Source of the DNA: Streptomyces vietnamensis | GTDB taxonomy: Bacteria > Actinomycetota > Actinomycetes > Streptomycetales > Streptomycetaceae | Direction: 5' to 3' | DNA: 64,000 bases | Assembly: GCF_000830005.1 (NCBI RefSeq) | Contig: NZ_CP010407.1 | Coordinates: 806,001 to 870,000 of the forward strand | Part shown: one piece after another, positions 25,636-33,366 of the stretch | Layout of the letters: each line of letters opens with the position of its first letter | Position numbering within the stretch: the stretch's first letter is position 1 | Position numbers and translations under genes: made by a program | The notes under the pieces: generated by a model | The model's input: the letters and a program-made list of their open reading frames with translations, nothing else | What the model was told of the DNA's origin: nothing | Databases searched by the model: none

Positions 25636-26199
25636 ATGCGCGACGTGACCTATTCGATGGGCGTCTCGCTCGACGGCTACATCGTCGGGCCGGACGGAAA
25701 CTTCGACTGGACCGTCCCCGACGAGGAGGTCTTCCGCTTCTGGATCGACGAGATCCGGGGGGTCGACGTCCACCTCCTCGGCCGACGTCTGTACGAGACG
25801 ATGCTGTACTGGGAGACCGCCGACCAGGACCCCTCGCTCGACGACTCCACGCGCGAGTGGATCTCGCTCTGGAACCCGCTCCCCAAGGTGGTCTTCTCCA
25901 CCACGCTGTCGACCGTGCAGGGCCATGCCCGCCTGGCCTCCGGCAACCTGGCGGAGGAGATCGAGCGGCTGCGGGCCGAGCCGGGCGACGGCGACATCGC
26001 GATCGGCGGCGCGACGCTCGCCGCCGAGGCGGCCGCGTCGGATCTGATCGACGAGTACCGGACGATGGTCCACCCGGTGCTCGTCGGCGGCGGCATTCCC
26101 TTCTTCCCCCGGGACGAGCGCCGGGTGGACCTCGAACTCGTCGAGACCCGCACCTTCGGCTCGAAGGTCGTCTACCTCCGCCACCGCGTGGTGCGCTAG
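25636..26199 (+). CDS. RibD C-terminal/dihydrofolate reductase-fold protein
   Basis: 187 aa from ATG 25636 with GAGGAGG upstream. Residues YSMGVSLDGYIVGPDG, VHLLGRRLYETM, VVFSTTLS and HPVLVGGGIPFF match the RibD-C domain family of NADPH-dependent reductases common in actinobacteria. Substrate unknown. It stands 88 bp after the lipoprotein gene and is convergent with corA. Confidence 0.9.
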   Translation: MRDVTYSMGVSLDGYIVGPDGNFDWTVPDEEVFRFWIDEIRGVDVHLLGRRLYETMLYWETADQDPSLDDSTREWISLWNPLPKVVFSTTLSTVQGHARLASGNLAEEIERLRAEPGDGDIAIGGATLAAEAAASDLIDEYRTMVHPVLVGGGIPFFPRDERRVDLELVETRTFGSKVVYLRHRVVR

Positions 26200-26287
26200 G
26201 GGGTGTCCCGGCAAAGGCTCTCGGACGGGTGCGCGGCGCCGGAGGAGGAGCGGACCCCTCCCGGGGGCCGTCGTGTTTTCCCGGGGA

Positions 26288-27376
26288 TCAGAGCCAGCCG
26301 TTGCGGCGGAAACCGCGGTGGATGACGAAGCAGGCGACGGCCATGACGCCGAGGACCAGGGGGTAGCCGTAGGTCCAGCGCAGCTCGGGCATGTGCTCGA
26401 AGTTCATGCCGTAGACGCCGCACACCATCGTCGGGACCGCGATGATGGCGGCCCAGGCGGTGATCTTGCGCATGTCCTCGTTCTGGGCGACGGTCACCTG
26501 CGCGAGGTGGGCCTGGAGGATCGAGTCGAGGAGCGTGTCGTACGAGGCGACCTGCTCGGTGACCCGCGCCAGGTGGTCGACCACGTCACGGAAGTACGCG
26601 CGTATCTCGGCCGCGACGGTCGGCACCGGCTCGGACGCGAGCCGCTGGAGCGGCCGGCCCAGCGGCGCCACGGCCCGCTTGAGTTCGAGGAGCTCGCGCT
26701 TGAGCTGGTAGATGCGGCCGACGTCGTCGCGGTGGCCCTGCTCGGAGAAGACCGCGGTCTCGATCGCGTCCAGGTCGTCCTGCACGGCCTCCGTGACGGC
26801 GAGGTAGTCGTCGACGACGTGGTCGGCGATCGCGTGCAGCACCGCGGAGGGCCCCTTCGCGAGCTGCTCGGGCTCCGATTCCAGGGCCTCGCGGAGCGGA
26901 CCGAGCGAACCGTGTCCCCCGTGACGGATGGTGATGACGAAGTCGGGCCCGGTGAAGGCCATCAGCTCGCCGGTGTCCACCACCTCGCTGGTGGCGGTGA
27001 GCTCGTCGTGCTCCACGTAACGCACCGTCTTGAAGACGGCGAACAGCACGTCGTCGTACTGCTCCAGTTTCGGCCGCTGGTGGGCGTGGACGGCGTCCTC
27101 CACCGCGAGCGGGTGCAGCCCGAACAGCTCCGCGAGACCCGCGAACTCCTTCTCCTCCGGTTCGTGCAGACCGATCCACACGAACCCGTCGCCCGACTTC
27201 CGCACGCGCCGCACGGCCTCCTCGACCGACCGGACCCCGTCCTGCCGTACGCCGTCCCGGTAGACCACGCAGTTGACCACCGCGCTGCCGAGCGGCGAAC
27301 GCGCCGGGTGGCTGAGGTCCACGGCACGCCGGTACGTCCGGCGGACGGCGCTGCGCAGACGGTGGATCATCGACAC
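26288..27376 (-). CDS. corA: CorA-family magnesium/cobalt channel
   Basis: 362 aa from GTG 27376, chosen because GAAGGAG lies 6 nt upstream; an ATG two codons later (27370) is the alternative. The long N-terminal cytosolic domain (VWIGLHEPEEKEF, DAVHAHQRPKLEQYDD) leads into two C-terminal membrane helices with the family's pore motif YGMNF between the helices (near residue 326). CorA forms pentameric Mg2+ uptake channels. Divergent from the alpha/beta hydrolase gene; housekeeping in nature. Confidence 0.93.
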   Translation of the reverse strand: MSMIHRLRSAVRRTYRRAVDLSHPARSPLGSAVVNCVVYRDGVRQDGVRSVEEAVRRVRKSGDGFVWIGLHEPEEKEFAGLAELFGLHPLAVEDAVHAHQRPKLEQYDDVLFAVFKTVRYVEHDELTATSEVVDTGELMAFTGPDFVITIRHGGHGSLGPLREALESEPEQLAKGPSAVLHAIADHVVDDYLAVTEAVQDDLDAIETAVFSEQGHRDDVGRIYQLKRELLELKRAVAPLGRPLQRLASEPVPTVAAEIRAYFRDVVDHLARVTEQVASYDTLLDSILQAHLAQVTVAQNEDMRKITAWAAIIAVPTMVCGVYGMNFEHMPELRWTYGYPLVLGVMAVACFVIHRGFRRNGWL

Positions 27377-27482
27377 GAGGTGCTCCTTCGGCAGACCGCC
27401 GGCCAGTCTGCCACCAGCCCGGCCGAACCGGGCCGCGCAATCGCCGGTGACGACTTGTGGCCGGGCCGGGACCGGACGTCCA

Positions 27483-27494
27483 AGGTCTGGACCA
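27483..27494. promoter_or_regulatory. DasR-like (dre) motif upstream of alpha/beta hydrolase
   Basis: AGGTCTGGACCA differs at two positions from the dre core TGGTCTAGACCA bound by the GntR regulator DasR in Streptomyces. It lies 39 bp before the hydrolase start and 107 bp from corA. A near-twin (GTCTAGACCAAT versus GTCTGGACCAAT) occurs at 42211-42222. Binding is inferred from similarity. Confidence 0.35.
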
Positions 27495-27533
27495 ATAATG
27501 CCAACCGGTGGCCGCCTGTGTGAGGGTGTCGGG

Positions 27534-28400
27534 ATGCCGACGATCACTTCGTATGACGGGACCGCGATCTGGTACGAACTCCTCGGTGAAGGGCCGCCGT
27601 TGGTGGTCCTGCCCGGCGGGCCGGGGATGGACCTCCGCTACCTGGCCGATCTGGGGGGACTCGACCGGAGGGCGCGGCTGGTCGTGGTGGATGCCCGGGC
27701 CTCCGGGCGCTCCGGGGTGCCGGAGGACCGGAGGACGGTGGCCTTCACCGAACAGGCCCGGGACATCGAGGCGGTGCGTGCGCACCTGGGGCTCGACCGG
27801 ATCGACCTGCTTGGTCACTCGGCCGGGTGCCTGACGGCGCAGGAGTACGCGGCGGCGTACCCGGGGCGGGTACGGCGGCTGGTGCTGGTCGCCCCGGTGG
27901 GGCGGGTCTCGCGGGAGCCGGACGAGAGCGAGCTGGCGGAGCTGCGGGCCCGGCGCACGGCTGAGGCGTGGTACCCGGACGCGGCCGAGGCGTACCGGCT
28001 GATCGTGGCGGGCGGCGCCACCGGGGCCGAGCTCGCCGCGCTGCACCGGCGGATCACGCCGTTCTTCTGGCACCACTGGGACGACGCCCGGCGGGCCGAG
28101 CACCGGCCCGAGCACGCCTCGCCGCACGCCTGGCTGCGCGAGGCGTTCTACGCCGGTTCCGCCGGCCCGGCCACGCGGGACGCCCGGCTGGACCGGCTGG
28201 CCTCGGTGAAGGCACCGGTCCTGGTGCTGGCCGGAGCCTCGGACGGCATGATCGGGACGGCCCCGGCCCGGGCGGCCGCGGCCTGCTACCCGGACGCCCG
28301 GCTCGAAGTACTGGAGCGGTCCGGTCACCGGCCGTGGGTGGAGGAGCCGGAGCGCTTCACCGAGCTGGTCTCGGGCTTCCTCTCCGACGTCCCGGGCTGA
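27534..28400 (+). CDS. alpha/beta hydrolase (proline iminopeptidase-like)
   Basis: 288 aa from ATG 27534. Catalytic residues are visible: nucleophile elbow LLGHSAGCL (near residue 98), acid in LAGASDGMIG, and His in ERSGHRPW near the C-terminus. Early LPGGPGMDLRY is the oxyanion region typical of the prolyl aminopeptidase group. The last 76 bp overlap the 3' end of the PPTase gene on the other strand. Could be a generic esterase or peptidase, or a tailoring/editing hydrolase for the adjacent operon; the sequence does not decide. Confidence 0.88.
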   Translation: MPTITSYDGTAIWYELLGEGPPLVVLPGGPGMDLRYLADLGGLDRRARLVVVDARASGRSGVPEDRRTVAFTEQARDIEAVRAHLGLDRIDLLGHSAGCLTAQEYAAAYPGRVRRLVLVAPVGRVSREPDESELAELRARRTAEAWYPDAAEAYRLIVAGGATGAELAALHRRITPFFWHHWDDARRAEHRPEHASPHAWLREAFYAGSAGPATRDARLDRLASVKAPVLVLAGASDGMIGTAPARAAAACYPDARLEVLERSGHRPWVEEPERFTELVSGFLSDVPG

Positions 28401-29050
28401 CCGGAGCGCCAGGCGACGGGCGGCCGGAACCGCCCGAGGTCCACGGCCACCGGCGCCGGGCCGACCCCCGCGAGGGCGGCGGCGCACCCCGGTGGCGCGG
28501 CCAGCTGCCGTACGTACCAGGTGGTTCCGGCCAGAGCCCCGTGCTCGGCCCGGACCACGCCGGGGGCGGCGGTGAGCAGCGGAAGACCCTCGGTCAGCCG
28601 CCCGCCCACCGCCTTCACGCAGGCCTCCATCCTGGTCCAGGCCGCCGGGAAACCACCCGGCCCCACGGGCATCCCCCGGACGGAGGACGGGAGTCGGCGC
28701 GGCTCGCCGGCCCCCTCCAGGTCGATGCCGATGCCGCGGCCCCGGGTGACCGCGACCGCGGCGTGGCGGCCGGTGTGGCTGAGGCTCACCCGGACCTCCG
28801 GATCGGGGGCCGCCACCAGCGGCATGCCGTTCGGGGTCCTGGTCCAGCGCACCCGGCCGGGCGGTACGCCGCAGTACCGGGCGACGGTCAGCCGGAGCGC
28901 AGCGTGCGCGGCGACGAAACGCGCTGCCGTGCGCGGTACGGCGATGCGGCCCAGCCGGGCCAGCTCGTCCTCGTCGAGCAGGCGGCGCTGGGCCGGGCCG
29001 TCGCCGCAGCGGTCCAGGTCGAGGTAGCGCACCAGGACGATGCCGGTCAT
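28325..29050 (-). CDS. 4'-phosphopantetheinyl transferase (third in window)
   Basis: 241 aa from ATG 29050, overlapping the upstream KASIII-like stop (ATGA). Motifs: VRVSLSHTGRHAAVAVT, GIGIDLEGAG (Mg site), and WTRMEACVKAVGG in place of W-KEA-K. The acidic Glu is present as MEACVK. It is the last gene of the 12-gene operon beginning at 41936 and should activate its two carrier proteins. The C-terminal 25 residues (GTSERKPETSSVK and on) look non-homologous and lie in the stretch overlapping the convergent hydrolase gene, suggesting read-on through a lost stop. Confidence 0.85.
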   Translation of the reverse strand: MTGIVLVRYLDLDRCGDGPAQRRLLDEDELARLGRIAVPRTAARFVAAHAALRLTVARYCGVPPGRVRWTRTPNGMPLVAAPDPEVRVSLSHTGRHAAVAVTRGRGIGIDLEGAGEPRRLPSSVRGMPVGPGGFPAAWTRMEACVKAVGGRLTEGLPLLTAAPGVVRAEHGALAGTTWYVRQLAAPPGCAAALAGVGPAPVAVDLGRFRPPVAWRSGQPGTSERKPETSSVKRSGSSTHGR

Positions 29051-29961
29051 CCTTCGGTGTACTCGAAGGCCAGCATCGACCAGGAGCGCGGGCTGGTCGC
29101 GAGCACCAGTACCCGGTCCCCCGGGTCCACCAGCTTCCGCTCCTGGAGGTCGGCGAGACCGGCCAGCAGGTCCACCGAGAAGGCGTGCCCGGTCCCGGCC
29201 ACGTCGGGGGCGTGGTTGGCTGTCAGGTCCAAGCCGCAGAGCCGGGCCAGGAAGGTCCGGGTGGCGAGGCTGTAGTTGCCGGTCACCAGGTGCCGGAAGG
29301 GCCGCCCGGGGTCGGCGAGTCGCCGGTCGAGCTCGGCGCGCGCCCTGGTCACCCCCGTCTTCACCAGGCTGGCGGCCTTGATCGAGTTGCTGACCTCGGT
29401 GGCGTCGGCCCGGACCACGGTCGCGGAGGCCAGCAGGCGGTACCCGGGCCCGCGCGGCTCGGGCCCGACCAGACAGGCCGCCGCGCCGTCGCTGAGCACC
29501 GTGACGCCCACCGGCTGGTACCGGGTGGTGTCGGTGATCCGGTCGGCGGTGACGAGCAGCACGGCCTCCGACCGCTCGGCGGCCAGCAGGCCGTGAGCGG
29601 TGCGCAGGGCCGGGGCGAGGTTGGCCGAGGCACTGCCGCCGACCACCACCCCGGGCGCCTGCGGGAGACCGGCCGCGGTGAGCAGCTGCCAGAGGTCCTT
29701 GGTGGCGGTCTGCTCGTACGGCGAGTCGGTGGCGTAGACGACGGAGTCCACCGCCGGGTCACCGGCCACGGCGAGCGCCGCCCGGGCGGCCGCGGCGGCC
29801 AGGTCGGTGACCGGCCGGCCGGAGACCCGGCAGTGCGCCATGCCGCCCTCGGCCAGGGCCGGGAGCTGGGCGGCGAGTTCGGGATCGCCGGCGACGTCGG
29901 CGAGCGGCACGGCGTCGCCGAGCTCGACCGCGATGGCGGAGAGGTGGAGCTGAGGGGGCAT
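29047..29961 (-). CDS. KASIII-like thiolase-fold protein without catalytic triad
   Basis: 304 aa. The fold is KASIII-like: DSVVYATDSPYEQ, GVTVLSDGAAACLVG (counterpart of FGDGAGA) and SNSIKAASLVKTG. The nucleophile position reads VVVGGSASANLAPAL, with Ser/Ala where Cys is expected. The His region (HLVTGNYSLATRTF) lacks PHQ, and the Asn motif appears as GTGHAFSVDLLAGL. So it is unlikely to do a normal Claisen condensation; acyltransfer or a scaffold role is possible, as known for some KASIII-like acyltransferases. It lies between the adenylation-domain and PPTase genes of the operon. Confidence 0.75.
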   Translation of the reverse strand: MPPQLHLSAIAVELGDAVPLADVAGDPELAAQLPALAEGGMAHCRVSGRPVTDLAAAAARAALAVAGDPAVDSVVYATDSPYEQTATKDLWQLLTAAGLPQAPGVVVGGSASANLAPALRTAHGLLAAERSEAVLLVTADRITDTTRYQPVGVTVLSDGAAACLVGPEPRGPGYRLLASATVVRADATEVSNSIKAASLVKTGVTRARAELDRRLADPGRPFRHLVTGNYSLATRTFLARLCGLDLTANHAPDVAGTGHAFSVDLLAGLADLQERKLVDPGDRVLVLATSPRSWSMLAFEYTEG

Positions 29962-30048
29962 CGGGGGTCCTGGTTCGGTGGGTGGTCGGGGTGGGGGTGG
30001 GCCTACCGCCGGTGAGGGCGGAGGGGCGGCGGCGCGTGACCGCGTGGG

Positions 30049-31623
30049 TCAGCGGCCCGCAGCCGCCCTGGTGGCGGCCAGGTCGCACTTGCCGTTGGTG
30101 TTGAACACCAGCTCGGGGACGACCTTCATCCGGCGGGGCACCAGCGCGGCGGGCAGGGCCGCCGACAGTGCGGCACGCACCGCGCGGACGGCGTCCTGCT
30201 CCTGCTCGGCCGAGCCGTCCGCACCGGGGGCGAGCACCAGCAGCGCCTCCAGGCTCTCCACCGCCCCGGGCAGCACGTCGAACGCGACGTCCGACACCCC
30301 GGGCACCGCGAGCGTGTGCCTGCGCAGCTCCCCCAGCTCGATCCGGTAGCCGCTGACCTTGAACTGGCTGTCGCCTCGGCCGAGGTAGAGCAGGGTGCCG
30401 TCGGCGAGCAGCTCCACCCGGTCCCCGGTCCGGTAGGCCCGGCCGGACGGGCCGCCCAGCTCGGCCTCGTCGAGGAAGTTGTTCCCGGCCTCGGGGCGGC
30501 CGAGGTAGCCGGCCGCCACGCCCGCGCCCGCGATGACCAGTTCGGCCGCCTCACCGGGACGGGCGGGGCGGAGCCGGTCGTCCACCAGGTAGGCCCGGGT
30601 GTTCCAGATCGGCCGGCCGATCGGGACGCTGGGCAGGCCCTGGACGGCGGCCGGGTCGAACTCCAGGTGGCAGCAGCCGACGGTGGCCTCGGTCGGGCCG
30701 TAGTGGTTCATCATCCGTACCCCCTCCAGGCGTTCGCCGATCCCGGCGATCAGCGCCGGGTCCAGCGCCTCGCCGCCGAACATCAGCAGCCGGGTGGTGC
30801 GGCGGTAGTCGGGCCGGGCGGTGCGCTCGAAGAACCGCAGGTGGGAGGGCGTCACCTTGAGGAGCTCGTACGGCTGCTCCAGGCCCTCGAAAAGTGCCTG
30901 CTGGTCCCAGACACCGGCGAACAGGGTGAGCCGGCTGCCGTGGGCCAGGGCCGGCCAGAGCGAGGTGATCGCGTGGTCGAAGCCGAGGCTGCCGAACAGC
31001 GGACTGCCCGCCCCGGCCGCCAGGCCGGTCACCGCGCCGCACCACTGGACGTAGTTGGCCAGTGAGCCGTGCTCGATCACCACGCCCTTGGGCGTGCCGG
31101 TGGAGCCGGAGGTGAAGATCACGTAGGCCGGGTCGGTCGGCTCGGGGAGCTCCCGCTCGCGGGGCGCCGGGCCGCTCCCGGGCAGTCCGGCCAGGTCGAC
31201 GGCGGGCACCCGGACCTCGGGCGGGGTGATGGTCGCCGCCGCCGAGTCGTGCAGCAGCAGGACCGGGTCGGCGGCCTCCACCACGGCCCGCACCCGCTGG
31301 ACGGGGAAGGCGGGGTCGAGCGGGACGTACGCGGCGCGCAGGGCCATCACCGCGAGTGCGGCGGCGACCGTGGCCGGGGTGCGGTCCGCCCAGAGCAGCA
31401 CCCTGTCGCCGGGGCCGACCCCGGCCTCCGCGAGGGTGTCGGCGAGCGCGGCGCTCCAGCGCCACAGCTCGGCGTAGCTCCAGCGGCGGTCCCCGTGCAC
31501 CAGGGCGGTGGCGTCGGGGCGGCGCCTGGACTGACGGCGGATCAGTTCGACGATGCTGTGCGCGTCGAGCGGGCGGACCGCTCCCGCCAGGACACCGGTG
31601 GGCTGGCCGGTCTGGCCGGTCAT
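30049..31623 (-). CDS. stand-alone NRPS adenylation domain
   Basis: 524 aa from ATG 31623 with AGGAGAG upstream. Core motifs complete: A3 FTSGSTGTPKGV (near 170), A4-like GFDHAITSLW, A5 MNHYGPTEATVG, A7 YRTGDRVEL, A8 GRGDSQFKVSGYRIELGEL and A10 NTNGKCDL with the catalytic Lys. The FD of A4 is the usual alpha-amino-acid anchor, so an amino acid substrate is likely; I do not predict which. No C or T domain is fused, so it must act on one of the two free carrier proteins (33079 or 37046). Confidence 0.93.
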   Translation of the reverse strand: MTGQTGQPTGVLAGAVRPLDAHSIVELIRRQSRRRPDATALVHGDRRWSYAELWRWSAALADTLAEAGVGPGDRVLLWADRTPATVAAALAVMALRAAYVPLDPAFPVQRVRAVVEAADPVLLLHDSAAATITPPEVRVPAVDLAGLPGSGPAPRERELPEPTDPAYVIFTSGSTGTPKGVVIEHGSLANYVQWCGAVTGLAAGAGSPLFGSLGFDHAITSLWPALAHGSRLTLFAGVWDQQALFEGLEQPYELLKVTPSHLRFFERTARPDYRRTTRLLMFGGEALDPALIAGIGERLEGVRMMNHYGPTEATVGCCHLEFDPAAVQGLPSVPIGRPIWNTRAYLVDDRLRPARPGEAAELVIAGAGVAAGYLGRPEAGNNFLDEAELGGPSGRAYRTGDRVELLADGTLLYLGRGDSQFKVSGYRIELGELRRHTLAVPGVSDVAFDVLPGAVESLEALLVLAPGADGSAEQEQDAVRAVRAALSAALPAALVPRRMKVVPELVFNTNGKCDLAATRAAAGR

Positions 31624-31689
31624 CGAGCTCTCCTCTGGGCAGGGGTGGGGACGTACAGGGGGGTACGGGCGTGCTGGGCGATCGGGGCG

Positions 31690-31880
31690 GGACCCGGCCA
31701 GGCCGGGCGCGGGCAAGCCGGGTGGCCGGGCGGGACCCGGTCAGGCCGGGTGCGGGCAAGCCGGGCGGGGCCGTGGCCCGGTCGGGCCAGGCGCGTGCAA
31801 GCCGGGCGGGCGGGGCCGTGGCCCGGGCGGGCCAGGCGCGTGCAAGCCCGGCAGGCGGGGCCGTGGCCCGGTCAGGCCGC
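31690..31880 (-). repeat. 41-45-bp GC-rich tandem repeat, about 4.2 copies, between A-domain and monooxygenase genes
   Basis: Copies start near 31691, 31734, 31775, 31820 and 31865. Each contains a GACCCGG or GGCCCGG box, a GGCCAGGC-like box and GCAAGCC. The repeat fills nearly the whole gap between the adenylation gene and the upstream monooxygenase gene, and its last copy includes the monooxygenase stop codon. It probably arose by slippage from that 3' end. Confidence 0.85.
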
Positions 31881-33020
31881 GTCCATCAGCGGGCGGTACA
31901 GGCGTCGGAACCACGCGGTCGGGCTCGGCGCCGGCCGTGGGGCGGCACCGGGCGCGGCGGCGAGGGCCGGGCCGTGCTGGATGCTGGAGGACAGCACTCC
32001 GTGCAGCCGGGCCAGCCGGGTGAAGTCCCGGACCCGGGGAAGCCGGCGGGCCTCGTAGTCGGCCAGGGCCCGCGGGCCCACGCCGGAGCGGGCCAGCTCC
32101 TCGGCGAGCACCGCGCTGTCCTCGACGGCCATGGCGCCGCCCTGGGTGGTGGCCGGGGAGAAGGAGTGTGCCGCGTCGCCGAGCAGGGCGATCCGGTCGG
32201 CCGTCCAGCGCTGCACGCTCAGGCCGAGCGCCGGGCGGACGTTGTAGCTGTCCGCCGGGTCCAGGGCCGCGACCAGGGCGCCCACCCGCGGGCCCATCTC
32301 CGCGGCCAGCGCGACCAGTTCGGGGTGGGCGCGGTCGGCGGGGACCCTGACCGGGCGGTCCAGGTCGGCCTGGAGGAAGACGTGGTGGCGTCCGCCGCCG
32401 ATCGGCATGCCGCCGAAGAAGTGTCCGCCGGCCCGCCAGATCCGCCAGTCGGTGAAGTCGAACGGGGCCTGCGAGGGCACGGTCGTACGCCAGTAGACGT
32501 GCCCGAGGTAGCGGGGCTCGGCCGCCGGGTCCACGTACTGCCGCCGGACCCAGGAGTTGACCCCGTCGGCCCCGATCACCACGCCGTACCGCTCGTGCCG
32601 CCGGCCGCCCGCGAACTCCACCTCCACGTGGTCGGGCCGCTGGTGCAGCGCGACCGGTTCGGTGGACCAGCGGACGGTGCCCTCCGGGAGGTGGCGGAGC
32701 ATCAGCTCGGCCAGCCGGATGCGCTGTACGGCCAGGGGCAGCCGGGGGCCGCCCCAGACCGCCGCCCAGTCCAGGGTGGTGGCGGTGCCGTCCGGGTCGG
32801 TGGTGACCTGCCGGGCGATCCCGGTGCCGGTGGCGTACAGCTCCGGGCCGAGGTGGTCCAGGTGGGCCAGCGCGTTGGGGTGCAGCATGATGCCCGCCCC
32901 GGCCGCCTGGAGCCCTTCGGCCCGTTCCATCACGGTCACCCGCAGGCCCTGGGCCAACAGCCGTGCGGCGGTGGTGAGTCCGGCGATGCCGGCACCGATC
33001 ACCAGTACGTCCGCGTCCAT
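31872..33020 (-). CDS. FAD-dependent monooxygenase (PHBH fold)
   Basis: 382 aa from ATG 33020. The FAD dinucleotide fold is VLVIGAGIAGLTTAARLL at the N-terminus; the second FAD motif GVVIGADGVNSWVR and the third RIALLGDAAHSFSP (near residue 290) are intact. Such class A flavoprotein hydroxylases oxidise aromatic or activated substrates with NAD(P)H. In this operon it may tailor the carrier-bound or released product. Its stop codon lies inside a tandem repeat that fills the following gap. Confidence 0.92.
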   Translation of the reverse strand: MDADVLVIGAGIAGLTTAARLLAQGLRVTVMERAEGLQAAGAGIMLHPNALAHLDHLGPELYATGTGIARQVTTDPDGTATTLDWAAVWGGPRLPLAVQRIRLAELMLRHLPEGTVRWSTEPVALHQRPDHVEVEFAGGRRHERYGVVIGADGVNSWVRRQYVDPAAEPRYLGHVYWRTTVPSQAPFDFTDWRIWRAGGHFFGGMPIGGGRHHVFLQADLDRPVRVPADRAHPELVALAAEMGPRVGALVAALDPADSYNVRPALGLSVQRWTADRIALLGDAAHSFSPATTQGGAMAVEDSAVLAEELARSGVGPRALADYEARRLPRVRDFTRLARLHGVLSSSIQHGPALAAAPGAAPRPAPSPTAWFRRLYRPLMDAA

Positions 33021-33078
33021 CGCTCTCTCCTTCGTGGTTCCGTCCGATGCCGCCCGGCGGCCGGGTGGGGGCCTGGGG

Positions 33079-33339
33079 TCAGCCGGCGGCCGGCTCGGCC
33101 ACCGCCAGGTAGCCGTCGTACATGGCCCGCATGGTGTAGAAGTGGGTGATCGCGTCGCCGGAGAGGTCGATCTCGTGGCCGGCCAGGTCCTCCAGGAAGC
33201 TGACGATGTCGAGCAGCGCGAGGGAGTCGACGTATCCCTCCTCCCAGAGCCGGCTGGTGGGCTCCGGGTCGGGCCCCTCGAAGGGCTTGACCTCCTGGAG
33301 CAGGGCGGTGAACCGGGTGTAGAACTCGTCGCGGGTCAT
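33079..33339 (-). CDS. free-standing carrier protein 1
   Basis: 86 aa from ATG 33339. The phosphopantetheine site is EGYVDSLALLDIVSFLEDLAG (Ser39) and the fold is that of a small acyl/peptidyl carrier (ITHFYTMRAMYDGYL at the end). It lies between the exporter genes and the FAD monooxygenase. With the second carrier at 37046 it gives two separate loading sites for two ligases (adenylation domain and SerRS-like ligase). Which ligase pairs with it is unknown. Confidence 0.88.
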   Translation of the reverse strand: MTRDEFYTRFTALLQEVKPFEGPDPEPTSRLWEEGYVDSLALLDIVSFLEDLAGHEIDLSGDAITHFYTMRAMYDGYLAVAEPAAG

Positions 33340-33366
33340 GGGTTTTCCTCCGTGGGTGAAGTGGTG

